Shown here: positions 45,990 to 58,826 of the stretch, in pieces
Position numbering within the stretch: the first letter of the stretch is position 1
Layout: each line of letters begins with the position of its first letter
DNA from: Chryseomicrobium excrementi
Lineage (GTDB): Bacteria; Bacillota; Bacilli; Bacillales_A; Planococcaceae
Direction of reading: 5' to 3'
NCBI RefSeq assembly: GCF_002798305.1
Contig: NZ_PCGR01000002.1
Span: 792,034 to 856,033 of the forward strand
DNA: 64,000 nucleotides
Position numbers and translations under genes: made by a program
Notes under the pieces: model-generated
The model's input: only the letters and a program-made list of their open reading frames with translations
Databases searched by the model: none
Told to the model about the DNA's origin: nothing

Positions 45990-46018
45990 TTGCAGTCGAC
46001 CTCTAATTGCTGTAAGAT
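45990..46018 (+). promoter_or_regulatory. Promoter of the suf operon
   Basis: TTGCAG (45990-45995) and TAAGAT (46013-46018) with a 17-base spacer, about 60 bases before sufC. Confidence 0.65.
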
Positions 46019-46041
46019 TAGAATGATAATAATTTAGAATG
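46018..46041 (+). promoter_or_regulatory. PerR/Fur-like box at the suf promoter
   Basis: TTAGAATGATAATAA (46018-46032) matches 13 of 15 positions of the PerR box TTATAATNATTATAA, and TTAGAATG repeats at 46034-46041. It covers the transcription start region. A peroxide- or iron-sensing repressor would make physiological sense, but binding is inferred. Confidence 0.4.
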
Positions 46042-46079
46042 GGATTATCCGTTCAAAGCTTAGATATGGAGGGTATATA

Positions 46080-46859
46080 ATGTCAACACTAGTGATTCAA
46101 GATTTGCACGTTTCAATCGACGGCAAGGAAATTTTAAAAGGTGTGAACTTAACACTGAATACAGGTGAAATCCACGCGGTCATGGGACCAAACGGTACAG
46201 GTAAATCAACTCTTGCTTCTGCAATTATGGGACACCCTAAATATGAAGTAACTTCAGGGTCAGTAACATTAGACGGCGAAGATGTATTAGAGATGGAAGT
46301 AGATGAGCGTGCGAAAGCAGGTCTATTCTTAGCAATGCAATATCCAAGTGAAATTACAGGTGTTACAAATGCGGACTTCTTACGCTCTTCAATCAACGCA
46401 CGTCGTGAAGAAGGCGATGAAATCTCTTTGATGAAATTCATCCGTGAGATGGATAGCAAAATGGACTTCCTTGAAATGGATCAAGATATGGCGCAGCGCT
46501 ATTTAAATGAAGGCTTCTCAGGTGGAGAAAAGAAACGTAACGAAATCCTTCAATTAATGATGATCAAACCTACATTCGCTATCTTAGATGAGATTGACTC
46601 TGGTCTAGATATCGATGCACTAAAAGTAGTTTCTAAAGGAATCAATGAAATGCGCGGAGAAGGCTTCGGAAGCCTAATCATCACGCACTACCAACGCCTA
46701 CTGAACTACATCACTCCTGACCATGTTCACGTGATGATGCAAGGTCGCGTTGTAAAATCTGGTGGTCCTGAACTAGCTCATAAACTAGAAGCTCAAGGAT
46801 ACGACTGGATCAAAGAAGAGTTAGGTATTGAAGACGAAACTGTTGGGCAAGAAGCATAA
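46080..46859 (+). CDS. sufC: Fe-S cluster assembly ATPase SufC
   Basis: A 259-residue ABC-type ATPase of the SufBCD scaffold. Walker A MGPNGTGKSTLAS, signature FSGGEKKRNEILQL and Walker B FAILDEIDSGLDIDALK, with the SufC-type ENxK-free signature spacing. It drives shape change of SufB-SufD during cluster building. First gene of sufCDSUB. Confidence 0.97.
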   Translation: MSTLVIQDLHVSIDGKEILKGVNLTLNTGEIHAVMGPNGTGKSTLASAIMGHPKYEVTSGSVTLDGEDVLEMEVDERAKAGLFLAMQYPSEITGVTNADFLRSSINARREEGDEISLMKFIREMDSKMDFLEMDQDMAQRYLNEGFSGGEKKRNEILQLMMIKPTFAILDEIDSGLDIDALKVVSKGINEMRGEGFGSLIITHYQRLLNYITPDHVHVMMQGRVVKSGGPELAHKLEAQGYDWIKEELGIEDETVGQEA

Positions 46860-46876
46860 GAAAGGAGACAGTCAGC

Positions 46877-49852
<2,976 letters not shown>

Positions 49853-49855
49853 ACT

Positions 49856-51253
49856 ATGGCTAAAAAAATGCCTGAAATCGGCGATTACAAATATGGCTTC
49901 CATGACAAAGACGTATCGATTTTCCGTTCTAAACGCGGTTTGACACGTGAAATTGTTGAAGAAATTTCTCGTATGAAAGAGGAGCCACAATGGATGCTTG
50001 ACTACCGTCTAAAAGCATTGGAAATTTTCTACGCAAAACCAATGCCACAATGGGGTGGAGAGCTTGGCGAATTAAACTTCGACGAGATCACTTATTATGT
50101 AAAGCCTTCAGAACAGACAGAGCGTTCATGGGATGAAGTACCTGAAGAAATCAAGCGTACGTTTGATAAATTAGGTATTCCAGAAGCTGAACAAAAGTAC
50201 TTAGCAGGTGTTTCTGCTCAGTATGAATCTGAAGTAGTTTACCACAACATGAAAGAAGAACTTGAAGATCTAGGAATCGTCTTTAAAGACACAGATTCGG
50301 CTCTTCGTGAAAACGAAGATATCTTCAAAGAGTACTGGGGTACTGTAATTCCAGCCTCTGATAACAAGTTCTCTGCATTAAACTCAGCTGTATGGTCAGG
50401 TGGCTCTTTCATCTATGTACCAAAAGGTATTAAAGTAGATACACCACTTCAAGCTTACTTCCGCATTAACTCTGAAAACATGGGGCAGTTTGAGCGTACA
50501 CTCATCATCGTTGATGAAGGCGCATCAGTGCACTATGTAGAAGGATGTACAGCACCTGTTTACACAACGAATTCTCTACACTCTGCTGTAGTTGAAATCA
50601 TTGTTAAAAAAGATGCGTATTGCCGTTACACAACGATTCAAAACTGGGCTAACAACGTATACAACCTAGTAACGAAACGTACTGTTGTAGAGGCAAACGG
50701 TACAATGGAATGGATCGATGGAAACATCGGATCGAAACTGACTATGAAGTATCCAGCATGTATCTTAAAAGGTGAAGGCGCTCGCGGTATGACCCTTTCA
50801 ATCGCTTTAGCTGGTAAAGGGCAACATCAAGACGCTGGAGCTAAAATGCTTCACTTAGCACCAAACACGTCTTCTACTATCGTTTCGAAATCGATTTCGA
50901 AACAAGGTGGTAAAGTAACGTACCGTGGTATCGTTCGTTTTGGACGCAATGCACACGGAGCACGTGCTAACATCGAGTGTGATACATTGATTATGGATAA
51001 CCAGTCGACTTCAGATACGATTCCTTACAACGAAATCATGAACGACAATATTTCTCTTGAGCACGAAGCGAAAGTTTCTAAAGTCTCAGAGGAGCAATTG
51101 TTCTACTTGATGAGTCGTGGTTTGAGTGAAGAAGAAGCGACAGAAATGATCGTTATGGGCTTCATCGAACCATTCACAAAAGAACTTCCAATGGAATACG
51201 CAGTAGAGATGAACCGTCTTATCAAGTTCGAGATGGAAGGCTCTATCGGTTAA
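49856..51253 (+). CDS. sufB: Fe-S cluster scaffold SufB
   Basis: A 465-residue scaffold of the SufBCD complex: [40 protein letters not shown], the cysteine-containing [20 protein letters not shown] and [14 protein letters not shown]. It is the more conserved of the SufB/SufD pair. ACGGAGGAATAAACT precedes ATG 49856. Last gene of the operon, with its own terminator. Confidence 0.97.
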   Translation: MAKKMPEIGDYKYGFHDKDVSIFRSKRGLTREIVEEISRMKEEPQWMLDYRLKALEIFYAKPMPQWGGELGELNFDEITYYVKPSEQTERSWDEVPEEIKRTFDKLGIPEAEQKYLAGVSAQYESEVVYHNMKEELEDLGIVFKDTDSALRENEDIFKEYWGTVIPASDNKFSALNSAVWSGGSFIYVPKGIKVDTPLQAYFRINSENMGQFERTLIIVDEGASVHYVEGCTAPVYTTNSLHSAVVEIIVKKDAYCRYTTIQNWANNVYNLVTKRTVVEANGTMEWIDGNIGSKLTMKYPACILKGEGARGMTLSIALAGKGQHQDAGAKMLHLAPNTSSTIVSKSISKQGGKVTYRGIVRFGRNAHGARANIECDTLIMDNQSTSDTIPYNEIMNDNISLEHEAKVSKVSEEQLFYLMSRGLSEEEATEMIVMGFIEPFTKELPMEYAVEMNRLIKFEMEGSIG

Positions 51254-51262
51254 TTGATAAAT

Positions 51263-51296
51263 TTCCCTGCCACAATTTGTGGTGGGGATTTTTTTA
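51263..51296 (+). terminator. Terminator of the suf operon
   Basis: CCCTGCCAC (51265-51273) pairs with GTGGTGGGG (51279-51287, two G-U pairs), followed by ATTTTTTT. Confidence 0.82.
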
Positions 51297-51505
51297 GTCT
51301 GAGTCCAATAGAACACTTTAAATAACGAAATTTTATTTAAAAAGGTCTTAAGTTGTCGAACACGTTTCGATAAGCTACTCATCATTTCTCATTTTTCTGA
51401 AAACATAAAATACATCGAAATTGATTGATGAAACCATGTTAAATTAGTGGAGACATAGGGTTTGAAGAAACCCTTGTGAAACTTTTGAAAAAGGGGAAAT
51501 GAAGA

Positions 51506-54500
51506 TTGAGAAAAATCAGAAGTAGGAAGATTTTCACCTTGTTTATTGCTTTCGTCATGGTACTTGGCTTGTTTGTTCCATTTGCTTCAGCTACTACGGT
51601 ACAGCAGAAGCCACTCGGGCAATCAGAAAGTACATTAGCGTTAAAGGCAGCAATTGCTGAACAAGAGCGACTTAGACAAAATGGACCAGTTCTTGATGAT
51701 CGCTTAAAGAATTTGAAAGACGACGAGCTAGTTGACGTCATCGTCCATTTATCACAAGCCCCAGTATCCTTGCAACAAGGGAAAAGTGAACTACGCGGAC
51801 AAAAGTTTTCGAATGCACGCGCTAATGAAGTACGGGCAAATGTAAAAGCACAGCAAACAAAAGTAAAAAAAGCATTCGCGGCTAAAAATGTTGCGTTTGA
51901 TACAATCTATGAATTTGATACAGTATTAAATGGATTTGCAGCTACTGTAAAAGCGGGAGATCTTCCAAAACTTCTAACAATTGAAGGTGTTACATTAGTT
52001 GAGCCTGATGCTACTGTGTATGCTTCAGAGGCTAGTGAGACAGTCGTATCGGAGGAACAATCTTATGATGCGCTCATGAATACGAGTAATTCATTTTTAG
52101 GTATCGAGCGTTTGTGGAATGAAGGATTAGAAGGACAAGGCATTAAAGTCGCAGTTCTAGATACAGGAATCGATGCAGATCACCCAGAATTTGCGGGCAT
52201 CTACAAAGGCGGAAAGAACTTTATTCTTCATTCGTCTACCTATGCAACACCGCGAGCAGACGATGATGCTTCAGAGACACTTCCTTCTGAGCGACCTGCT
52301 AATGTCCCAGAATTCAATGCAAATGGTAGTTCTTTCTACACGTCTCACGGTACACACGTAGCAGGTACAATTGCTGCTATCGGTGCCAATGACTTTGGAA
52401 TCAAAGGGATTGCTCCTAAAGTAGACTTGTACGCATACCGTGTTCTTGGAGCATATGGAAGTGGAGCAACATCTGGTATCGTCAAAGCAATTGAGACATC
52501 AGTCGTCGAAGATATGGATGTTATCAATCTATCGCTTGGTGGAGGTGCGAACTCTGAAACTGACGCTGGATCTTTTGCTATTAATAATGCAATGATGGCA
52601 GGCGTGATCAGTGTTATTGCAACAGGTAATTCTGGCCCGAATCGTGGCACAATGGGAACACCTGCAACAGCGCGACTTGGAATAGCTGTAGGAAATACGA
52701 CAAACCCAGAAACAATGCATGCAGGTACAGTGAGTGTTACTGTAGGAGACTACAATTATTCAAAAAAACTTAATCTAATGAGTACGACGTTTGGTCAAAA
52801 TTTAGCACAACAGCTTGATGGCGAATTTGAGATTATTGCGGTACCAGGTGTTGGTTCGCCAAAAGATTTTGAAGGTTTAAATGTTGAAGGCAAAGTAGCG
52901 CTTATTGCGCGAGGAGAATTACCGTTTGTAGATAAGATTGCAAATGCCAAAGCAAACGGGGCAGTAGCAACAATTATTCATAACTTTGCTGGTGGAACAG
53001 GTGCACCAGGTCCTTCGAATGTGTTTTTAGGAGATTCATTCGGGTTTCTTCCGACATTTGACATGTCATTAACAGATGCAACTGAAATCCGTTCAGCATT
53101 GACAGCAGGTGAGGGGAAAGTGACATTCAACAATTTCACAACCACAAAAACTGCGGGGGATGATGTGAATTCATCAAGTTCACGTGGCCCCTCTACACCA
53201 AACTTTGATATCAAACCAGATGTGACAGCACCAGGAACAAATATCATGTCAACAATCCCGATGTACAAAGCCGACTTCCCAGAAGTGAGCTATGCAGAAG
53301 CATACGATCGCAAAACAGGAACGTCTATGGCGACACCTCACATTGCAGGAATTGCTGCCCTAGTTAAACAAGCTAATCCTGAGTGGAATGCATTTGATGT
53401 GAAAGTCGCGCTTTCCAATACGGCTAAAATCTTAGATACAACAAAATACGATGTGTTCTCGCAAGGAGCAGGACGTGTTGATGCTTATGCAGCTGCGCAC
53501 CCTGAAATTTTAGCGTATGCACAAGATACAGCTGTAGTGGATGCGACTGGAGCGATTGTTGAGAACTTAAAAGGGACAATTACATTTGGACCGCGTTCAT
53601 TAGATCAAAATCTTTCGGTTACAAAACAAGTACAAGTAAAAGACTTCACAGGAAATGGTGGAACGTATTCCGTTGAAGTGAAAACAACAAAAACATTTGG
53701 TGATGCAAAAGTAACTGTTGATCAGCCGACATTGACAGTTGACGGGGAAGCAACATTAAACGTGACATTGACTGCATCAGCAGCTACTACAAAAGCTGGT
53801 GATGAAATCTTAGGGTACGTCGTCTTGAAAAATGATACGACTGAAATTTCTCTTCCATTTGCAGCTGATTTCGCAAAAGCAGCAGGAACTGAGATTCGAA
53901 ATTATCGCTTATCAGAAAAAGATGTTTCCTTCAATGGAGATGGTATAAAAGATAGCTCTTCATTAGCCTTCACATTAACAGGACCTGTCACAACAAACTT
54001 TATTGAAATTTGGGATATCGAAAACCCTACAGGTGGAGAGTATGGAGATGGGTACATTGGTTATCTCCATTCAGGTGCTTCACTTGCAGCTGGCTCGTAT
54101 ACGTTACAAATTGGAGGACAATATAAACCATGGGGGGCTGCTCCAGCTACTACGATTCCAGACGGCTTATATACGATTGACTTTACTGGATTAACACCAG
54201 GTGAGGTAGTACAAGCTTATGACGGACCATTCATTGTAAAAACCACGAAGCCTGAAATTAGTGCTGAACTTAATGGAGAAGAAGTCATTGGACAAGTCAT
54301 GGATAAATACATTGACTACAATGAAGTATTGGCTCTATACGGTTTAGACTACAAACTGAATGACAAATTGAAAGCAAGCTATACACTATCTGAAAACGGA
54401 GAGCAACAAGCTCCAGAAGCTTTCTTATTAAACGAAGATGGTACCTTTACATTACCAGTGACAGAAACGACAACAGCTCTTTCTGTGACAGTCACGGATG

Positions 54501-54832
54501 CAGCTGGTAATTCTCAAACATCGTTAGTGTTTGAACGAGAACTTGAAGAGCCGGAGCCAGTAGTTACACTAGTGGCAGAAGATGAAGTGATTAAACTTGC
54601 TCCTGGTAAATCTACTACTTTCAAGATTTTTGAGAAGACAACAGTGGGGGAGACAGTAACAGAAAAGGATGTTACTAATTTAGCGACATATTCCTTCACG
54701 AAAAAGAATGCTGTAGCGATTAAAAATGGAGTGCTCAGCGCACGAGGGCCGGGCGAGACAACGGTAACAGCGGCATACGGTGGACAAACCGTCACCTTCA
54801 AAGTAATAGTGACGCCTCCAGGAAAGAAATAA
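51506..54832 (+). CDS. Secreted Vpr-like subtilisin-family serine protease
   Basis: An 1108-residue exported protease. A signal peptide (RKIFTLFIAFVMVLGLFVPFASA) is followed by an inhibitor-I9 propeptide (about 65-175), then the S8 domain with Asp near 219 (VLDTGIDADHP), His near 281 (SHGTHVAGT) and Ser near 607 (GTSMATPHIAG). A PA domain is inserted at about 420-545. The C-terminal 480 residues are beta-rich: an Fn3-like domain, a repeat-like region and a final Ig-like (Big) domain ending VTAAYGGQTVTFKVIVTPPG. It starts with TTG 9 bases after AAGGGG, since the nearby ATG frame stops quickly. No LPxTG anchor is seen, so it is probably secreted. Confidence 0.92.
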   Translation: MRKIRSRKIFTLFIAFVMVLGLFVPFASATTVQQKPLGQSESTLALKAAIAEQERLRQNGPVLDDRLKNLKDDELVDVIVHLSQAPVSLQQGKSELRGQKFSNARANEVRANVKAQQTKVKKAFAAKNVAFDTIYEFDTVLNGFAATVKAGDLPKLLTIEGVTLVEPDATVYASEASETVVSEEQSYDALMNTSNSFLGIERLWNEGLEGQGIKVAVLDTGIDADHPEFAGIYKGGKNFILHSSTYATPRADDDASETLPSERPANVPEFNANGSSFYTSHGTHVAGTIAAIGANDFGIKGIAPKVDLYAYRVLGAYGSGATSGIVKAIETSVVEDMDVINLSLGGGANSETDAGSFAINNAMMAGVISVIATGNSGPNRGTMGTPATARLGIAVGNTTNPETMHAGTVSVTVGDYNYSKKLNLMSTTFGQNLAQQLDGEFEIIAVPGVGSPKDFEGLNVEGKVALIARGELPFVDKIANAKANGAVATIIHNFAGGTGAPGPSNVFLGDSFGFLPTFDMSLTDATEIRSALTAGEGKVTFNNFTTTKTAGDDVNSSSSRGPSTPNFDIKPDVTAPGTNIMSTIPMYKADFPEVSYAEAYDRKTGTSMATPHIAGIAALVKQANPEWNAFDVKVALSNTAKILDTTKYDVFSQGAGRVDAYAAAHPEILAYAQDTAVVDATGAIVENLKGTITFGPRSLDQNLSVTKQVQVKDFTGNGGTYSVEVKTTKTFGDAKVTVDQPTLTVDGEATLNVTLTASAATTKAGDEILGYVVLKNDTTEISLPFAADFAKAAGTEIRNYRLSEKDVSFNGDGIKDSSSLAFTLTGPVTTNFIEIWDIENPTGGEYGDGYIGYLHSGASLAAGSYTLQIGGQYKPWGAAPATTIPDGLYTIDFTGLTPGEVVQAYDGPFIVKTTKPEISAELNGEEVIGQVMDKYIDYNEVLALYGLDYKLNDKLKASYTLSENGEQQAPEAFLLNEDGTFTLPVTETTTALSVTVTDAAGNSQTSLVFERELEEPEPVVTLVAEDEVIKLAPGKSTTFKIFEKTTVGETVTEKDVTNLATYSFTKKNAVAIKNGVLSARGPGETTVTAAYGGQTVTFKVIVTPPGKK

Positions 54833-54841
54833 GATCTAAAA

Positions 54842-54886
54842 AAAAACTCTGCTCCCGGACTAGAACCCGGGAAACAGAGTTTTTTG
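54842..54886. terminator. Bidirectional terminator
   Basis: AAACTCTG and CAGAGTTT enclose CCCGG / CCGGG pairs, with an A run before and a T run after. It serves the protease on the plus strand and the small HTH gene on the minus strand, whose last codons lie inside it. Confidence 0.82.
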
Positions 54887-55072
54887 TTTACTGTACGAAT
54901 TGAGCCAGCTATCTATATATTCCTTTTGGAAAGAATAGCGTTTACCAAAAGACACATAATGCGGTATCAGACGTTTTTCGATCAGAAATAAAATTTCTGC
55001 TTCTGAAAACCGTTCGTCACTTTGCTGATTCAAATAGTCAAGTAGTGCATCGATTCCATAGAATCTCTCCAT
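54860..55072 (-). CDS. Small excisionase/MerR-type HTH protein
   Basis: A 70-residue protein with FSEAEILFLIEKRLIPHYVSFGKRYSFQKEYIDSWLNSY, the layout of a DNA-binding excisionase-type domain (helix-turn-helix, wing, then a helix ending the domain). ATG 55072 follows GGGAGGTGA; the open frame runs 10 codons further upstream without a ribosome site. It stands alone, with no integrase nearby, so it is more likely a host regulator than a phage excisionase. Confidence 0.65.
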   Translation of the reverse strand: MERFYGIDALLDYLNQQSDERFSEAEILFLIEKRLIPHYVSFGKRYSFQKEYIDSWLNSYSKQKTLFPGF

Positions 55073-55241
55073 CTTGTCACCTCCCGCCAAACGCTCCTTC
55101 AAGAAAGAACACTTAGCATGAGTTACGAGATGTGCATTACTTATATTGAAATAGTACCCGTTTTATTAGACAGTAAACCTAGTGTGAAAGAGAGCGGAGA
55201 AGGGAAAGGAAGTGGTACACTAAATACAAAGAGGTGAGTCT

Positions 55242-56093
55242 ATGATTCAAATCGGATTAACGGGATGGGGAGACCATCCAGATTTGTATCAGGGAAATGC
55301 AAAACAAAAGTTACAAGACTATAGCGCTCATTTCCCTATCGTTGAATTGGACGCAATGTTTTATGCAGTCCAACCTAAACGCAACAATGACAAATGGATC
55401 GAAGAAACTCCAAAAGACTTTCAATTCATAGTGAAAACCTATCAGCAACTAACGGGTCATCTACGAGGAGACAGTCCCTTCGATTCCTTGAAAGAGGCGT
55501 TTGAAGCGTACCGGCTCGCTCTTAGTTCCTATCAAGAAGCGGGTAAACTTGGGGCAGTTCTAGCCCAGTACCCACCTTGGTTCGATTGTACAAAAGAAAA
55601 TGTCGATGTACTGAGACAGCTTCGTGAAGAATTAGCCGGATTTGATGTGGCAATTGAGTTCAGACACCAGTCTTGGTATGAAGAGCGATTCCGAGACAAA
55701 ACATTCGAATTTTTAAGAGAGCATGATTTTATTCATAGTATTTGTGATGAACCACAATCAGGTGAAGGAAGTATTCCACTCGTTCCGGAAGTGACAGCAG
55801 AGAAAGCGCTGTTTCGCTTTCATGGACGCAATGTGGCCGCTTGGCAAGCACCTGTAAATCGAAAAAACTGGCGAGAAATCCGCTATCTTTATGACTACAA
55901 TAACGCCGAGCTTGAGGAACTAGCAAAAATTGTTCAACAAGTAGATTCAAAAGCGAAGCAGACGATGGTGTTGTTCAACAATAACTCTGGGGGACACGCT
56001 GCTGCGAATGCTAAACAGCTCCAACAAAAACTAGCTGTTTCATTTGAAGGATTGGCACCGAAACAACTTGATTTGTTTGGAGGAGACATGTAA
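55242..56093 (+). CDS. yunF: DUF72 domain protein YunF
   Basis: A 283-residue TIM-barrel-like DUF72 protein: IQIGLTGWGDHPDLYQ at the start, VELDAMFYAVQPKRN, VIVKTYQQLTGHLRG-like block, VAIEFRHQSWYEE and LFRFHGRNVAAW. No activity is established for the family. It forms a tight operon with yunE (TAATG overlap) and yunD, the order seen in B. subtilis. Confidence 0.9.
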   Translation: MIQIGLTGWGDHPDLYQGNAKQKLQDYSAHFPIVELDAMFYAVQPKRNNDKWIEETPKDFQFIVKTYQQLTGHLRGDSPFDSLKEAFEAYRLALSSYQEAGKLGAVLAQYPPWFDCTKENVDVLRQLREELAGFDVAIEFRHQSWYEERFRDKTFEFLREHDFIHSICDEPQSGEGSIPLVPEVTAEKALFRFHGRNVAAWQAPVNRKNWREIRYLYDYNNAELEELAKIVQQVDSKAKQTMVLFNNNSGGHAAANAKQLQQKLAVSFEGLAPKQLDLFGGDM

Positions 56094-56908
56094 TGGAGTG
56101 GATAGTCTTAGTAATTGCAGGGCTTTTTAGTGGGGTAGTGGGAGCTTTAGTTGGTCTTGGAGGCGGGGTGATTTTAGTTCCTGCCATCGTCTATTTAGGA
56201 GCTGCAGGTTTTATAGATGGCATCACACCACAGACGGTCGTAGGACTCTCTGTGATCATGATGATTTTTACGGGACTCTCTTCGACGATTGCGTATATGA
56301 AGAAGAAAACCGTTGATTTTAAAAGCGGAGCCATCTTCTTTGCCGGTAGCGCTCCTGGAACCGTGATCGGTGCATTTGTAAACAGAGGACTCGACTTGCC
56401 TTCATTCCAATTGTATTTTGGTATCATGATGGTCTTTCTTGCCTTGTTGTTACTCGTGAGAAAGTATTTGAAACCCGTTCAGTGGTTTGTGCGTCACGGA
56501 AGAAAGACGACATTTACGGATGCATCGGGTACTTATATCTATGGCTATCCAATTTGGTTTGCTCTTCTTTTAACGTTTGGAATAGGCTTTAGTTCAGGAC
56601 TATTTGGTATTGGTGGAGGCTCCATGCTAGTTCCAGCAATGCTGTTATTGTTCTTATTCCCACCACATGTGGCAGTAGCCACTTCCATGTTCATGGTGTT
56701 TCTGTCTGCTCTTGTCAACTCAGTCACCCATATTTCATTAGGAAACGTACCCTGGATCTATACGATTCCCGTCGTACCTGCTGCCTATATCGGGGCGAAA
56801 ATCGGAGCATATTTAAATCACCGCTTAAATTCAGACAGTCTTGTCGTCGTGCTACAAATCGTATTGTTACTACTTGGAATCCGCTCTATCTTTGAAGGGA
56901 TTTACTAG
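56093..56908 (+). CDS. yunE: TauE/SafE-family sulfite exporter-like permease
   Basis: A 271-residue membrane protein with about eight helices and the duplicated signature GLGGGVILVPAIVYLGA / FGIGGGSMLVPAMLLLF of the TauE/SafE family, which move sulfonates or sulfite. Substrate unknown. Between yunF and yunD. Confidence 0.9.
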   Translation: MEWIVLVIAGLFSGVVGALVGLGGGVILVPAIVYLGAAGFIDGITPQTVVGLSVIMMIFTGLSSTIAYMKKKTVDFKSGAIFFAGSAPGTVIGAFVNRGLDLPSFQLYFGIMMVFLALLLLVRKYLKPVQWFVRHGRKTTFTDASGTYIYGYPIWFALLLTFGIGFSSGLFGIGGGSMLVPAMLLLFLFPPHVAVATSMFMVFLSALVNSVTHISLGNVPWIYTIPVVPAAYIGAKIGAYLNHRLNSDSLVVVLQIVLLLLGIRSIFEGIY

Positions 56909-56919
56909 GAGGTGAAGAC

Positions 56920-58272
56920 ATGTCGATGCTCCATATTTTACATACGAATGACTTACATAGTCACTTAGAAAACTGGCCAACAATTTTAAAAGAGATGGAA
57001 TTATATAAACAACAGCTACCGGCAGAAGATGACCTGCTTGTTATGGACCTTGGAGACCATCTTGATCGTTCTCATATTTATACAGAGGCTACTGAAGGAA
57101 AAGGAAATGTTCTCTTGTTGAACCAGGCGGGCTATGATTACGTCACGATAGGCAACAATGAAGGCATCACACTTTCTCACCAACAGTTGGAGTCTTTATA
57201 TGAAGAAGCTGACTTTCAAGTGGTCATTGCGAATTTTTTTGATACTGAAGGCAATCGTCCGAGCTGGGTAAAACCGTTCGTCATTCATGAGACCTCCTTC
57301 CACAGACGAATTGGTATCTTTGGAGTGACGGCAGCTTATGATGACTATTACAAACAACTTGGGTGGCATGTGAAAGATCCCTTAGAAGCTGCTGCTGAAG
57401 TTGTGAACCAGTTAAGTGATCAAGTGGATTATCTTATCTGCTTGGCGCATATAGGACGGTCGCACGAAGAAGAATTGGTTAGCCGTTTCCCAGCTATTCA
57501 TTTAATCTTAGGGGCTCATACACATCATCAGTACCCAGATAACTTTAAGATTCAGGAAACATCTCTAGCTGCCGGAGGCAAATGGGGTCAGTTTTTAGGA
57601 GTTGCACAAGTAGCTTTTGAAAAGAATGGTCCAGTGACATCCACACGATTAGTAGATGTGCAAAACAGTCCGCTGCATATATCAAAAGAAAATGAAGCAG
57701 CGTCTCAACATTGGCAAATCGAAGGGGAACAGTTATTAAGTGGTCCTGTATTTTTTAATGAAAAATTTCTGAAGGCAAGCCTACAACAAGCTACAGATCT
57801 TAGTGACCGTCTGGGAGATGCGCTGTTATCATATACAGGTGCTGATTGTGCTCTTTATCCTGCGGGATTGTTACTGACAAACCTCGATACTGGTGACGTA
57901 TCATCCAAGGCGATGCATGATCTGCTTCCACATCCCATTAATCCTTGTGTCGTCACATTGTCTGGAGCGGAGCTCATCGAGGCCTATCAGGTAGCGCAAA
58001 ATAACAAATGGCCCACTCTGGAAGTAAGGGGATTAGGGTTTCGTGGAAAACAGCTCGGTAAATTATTGTTCCGAAACTTTGAGAAGAGAGAAGATACCTA
58101 TTACGTGAATCACCGAGCATTAGAGCTTAAAGAGCACTATCAGCTTGTTACAGTAGATATGTTCACTTTTGGCTACTTCTTCCCTCGATTTAAAGAGCTT
58201 CCAAAAATCTATTTTATGCCCGAGACGATTCGCGATGTTTTTATCGCCTATTCATCACAAGACAAGAACTGA
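56920..58272 (+). CDS. yunD: 5'-nucleotidase-like metallophosphoesterase YunD
   Basis: A 450-residue cytoplasmic member of the UshA/CpdB family: metal motifs ILHTNDLHSHLENW, VMDLGDHLDRS, TIGNNEG and LILGAHTHHQ, followed by a 5'-nucleotidase C-terminal domain from about 290. There is no signal peptide, unlike UshA. B. subtilis YunD has been described as a nucleotide-sugar or nucleotide hydrolase; the substrate here is not certain. AGGAGG precedes ATG 56920. Confidence 0.9.
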   Translation: MSMLHILHTNDLHSHLENWPTILKEMELYKQQLPAEDDLLVMDLGDHLDRSHIYTEATEGKGNVLLLNQAGYDYVTIGNNEGITLSHQQLESLYEEADFQVVIANFFDTEGNRPSWVKPFVIHETSFHRRIGIFGVTAAYDDYYKQLGWHVKDPLEAAAEVVNQLSDQVDYLICLAHIGRSHEEELVSRFPAIHLILGAHTHHQYPDNFKIQETSLAAGGKWGQFLGVAQVAFEKNGPVTSTRLVDVQNSPLHISKENEAASQHWQIEGEQLLSGPVFFNEKFLKASLQQATDLSDRLGDALLSYTGADCALYPAGLLLTNLDTGDVSSKAMHDLLPHPINPCVVTLSGAELIEAYQVAQNNKWPTLEVRGLGFRGKQLGKLLFRNFEKREDTYYVNHRALELKEHYQLVTVDMFTFGYFFPRFKELPKIYFMPETIRDVFIAYSSQDKN

Positions 58273-58299
58273 GCATATAGTAGATAAAGAAGCTATACC

Positions 58300-58826
58300 G
58301 TGATCCAAAAGCCTCGTCTGAAACGGTGGTTTGTTTATCCAAAATTCACGATTTGGATAGTAGTCTTTGTGATGTTGGTGAGTGCACAGATTTACTGGTT
58401 CAATGAACGTTTGACTCCCACTTATTTGCGGTATGCAGAAGTGCAAACGAACAATATGCAGAAGACCTGATGCAAGAAGAAGGCGGGGTTGTGTTCTTTG
58501 TTCCACTTGCTCAAGCAGCGAACTTACCCATCATAGGAAACTTGGGACCTAAGATTCCCATTCGCTTTCATGTAGTAGGAAACGTTCAATCTATAGTAGA
58601 ATCAACTATACGGGAGTTTGGCATTAACAACGCTTATGTGGAAATCAGTATTCTCTTACAAGTGAATGTGCAGGTCATTGTCCCTCTTGCAAGTAAAATC
58701 ACGGCGGTGGAACAAAAAATTCCCGTGGCAATGGGTTTAATTCAAGGTTAGGTTCCGCAGATTTATAATAAAGGGCAAGATGGTGCGCTGTCAGTTGAGG
58801 TGCCTTTGAAAGCAGAAGAGAAATAA
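58300..58826 (+). pseudogene. yunB: Broken sporulation gene yunB
   Basis: A 56-codon frame from 58300 reads as the YunB N-terminus with its membrane helix (FTIWIVVFVMLVSAQIYWFNE) and ends at TGA 58468. A second frame from 58470 carries the YunB C-terminus (VFFVPLAQAANLPIIGNLGP, REFGINNAYVEISILLQV, IPVAMGLIQG), is stopped by TAG at 58749 where the family has lysine, and resumes in frame as VPQIYNKGQDG to TAA 58824. About 80 middle codons are missing. Deletion, frameshift and nonsense mutation together mark clear loss. It keeps its B. subtilis place after yunD. Confidence 0.88.

Noticed and set aside
54860-55072. Phage excisionase
   Set aside because: The fold fits, but no integrase, other phage genes or attachment repeats are nearby, so it is described only as an HTH protein.
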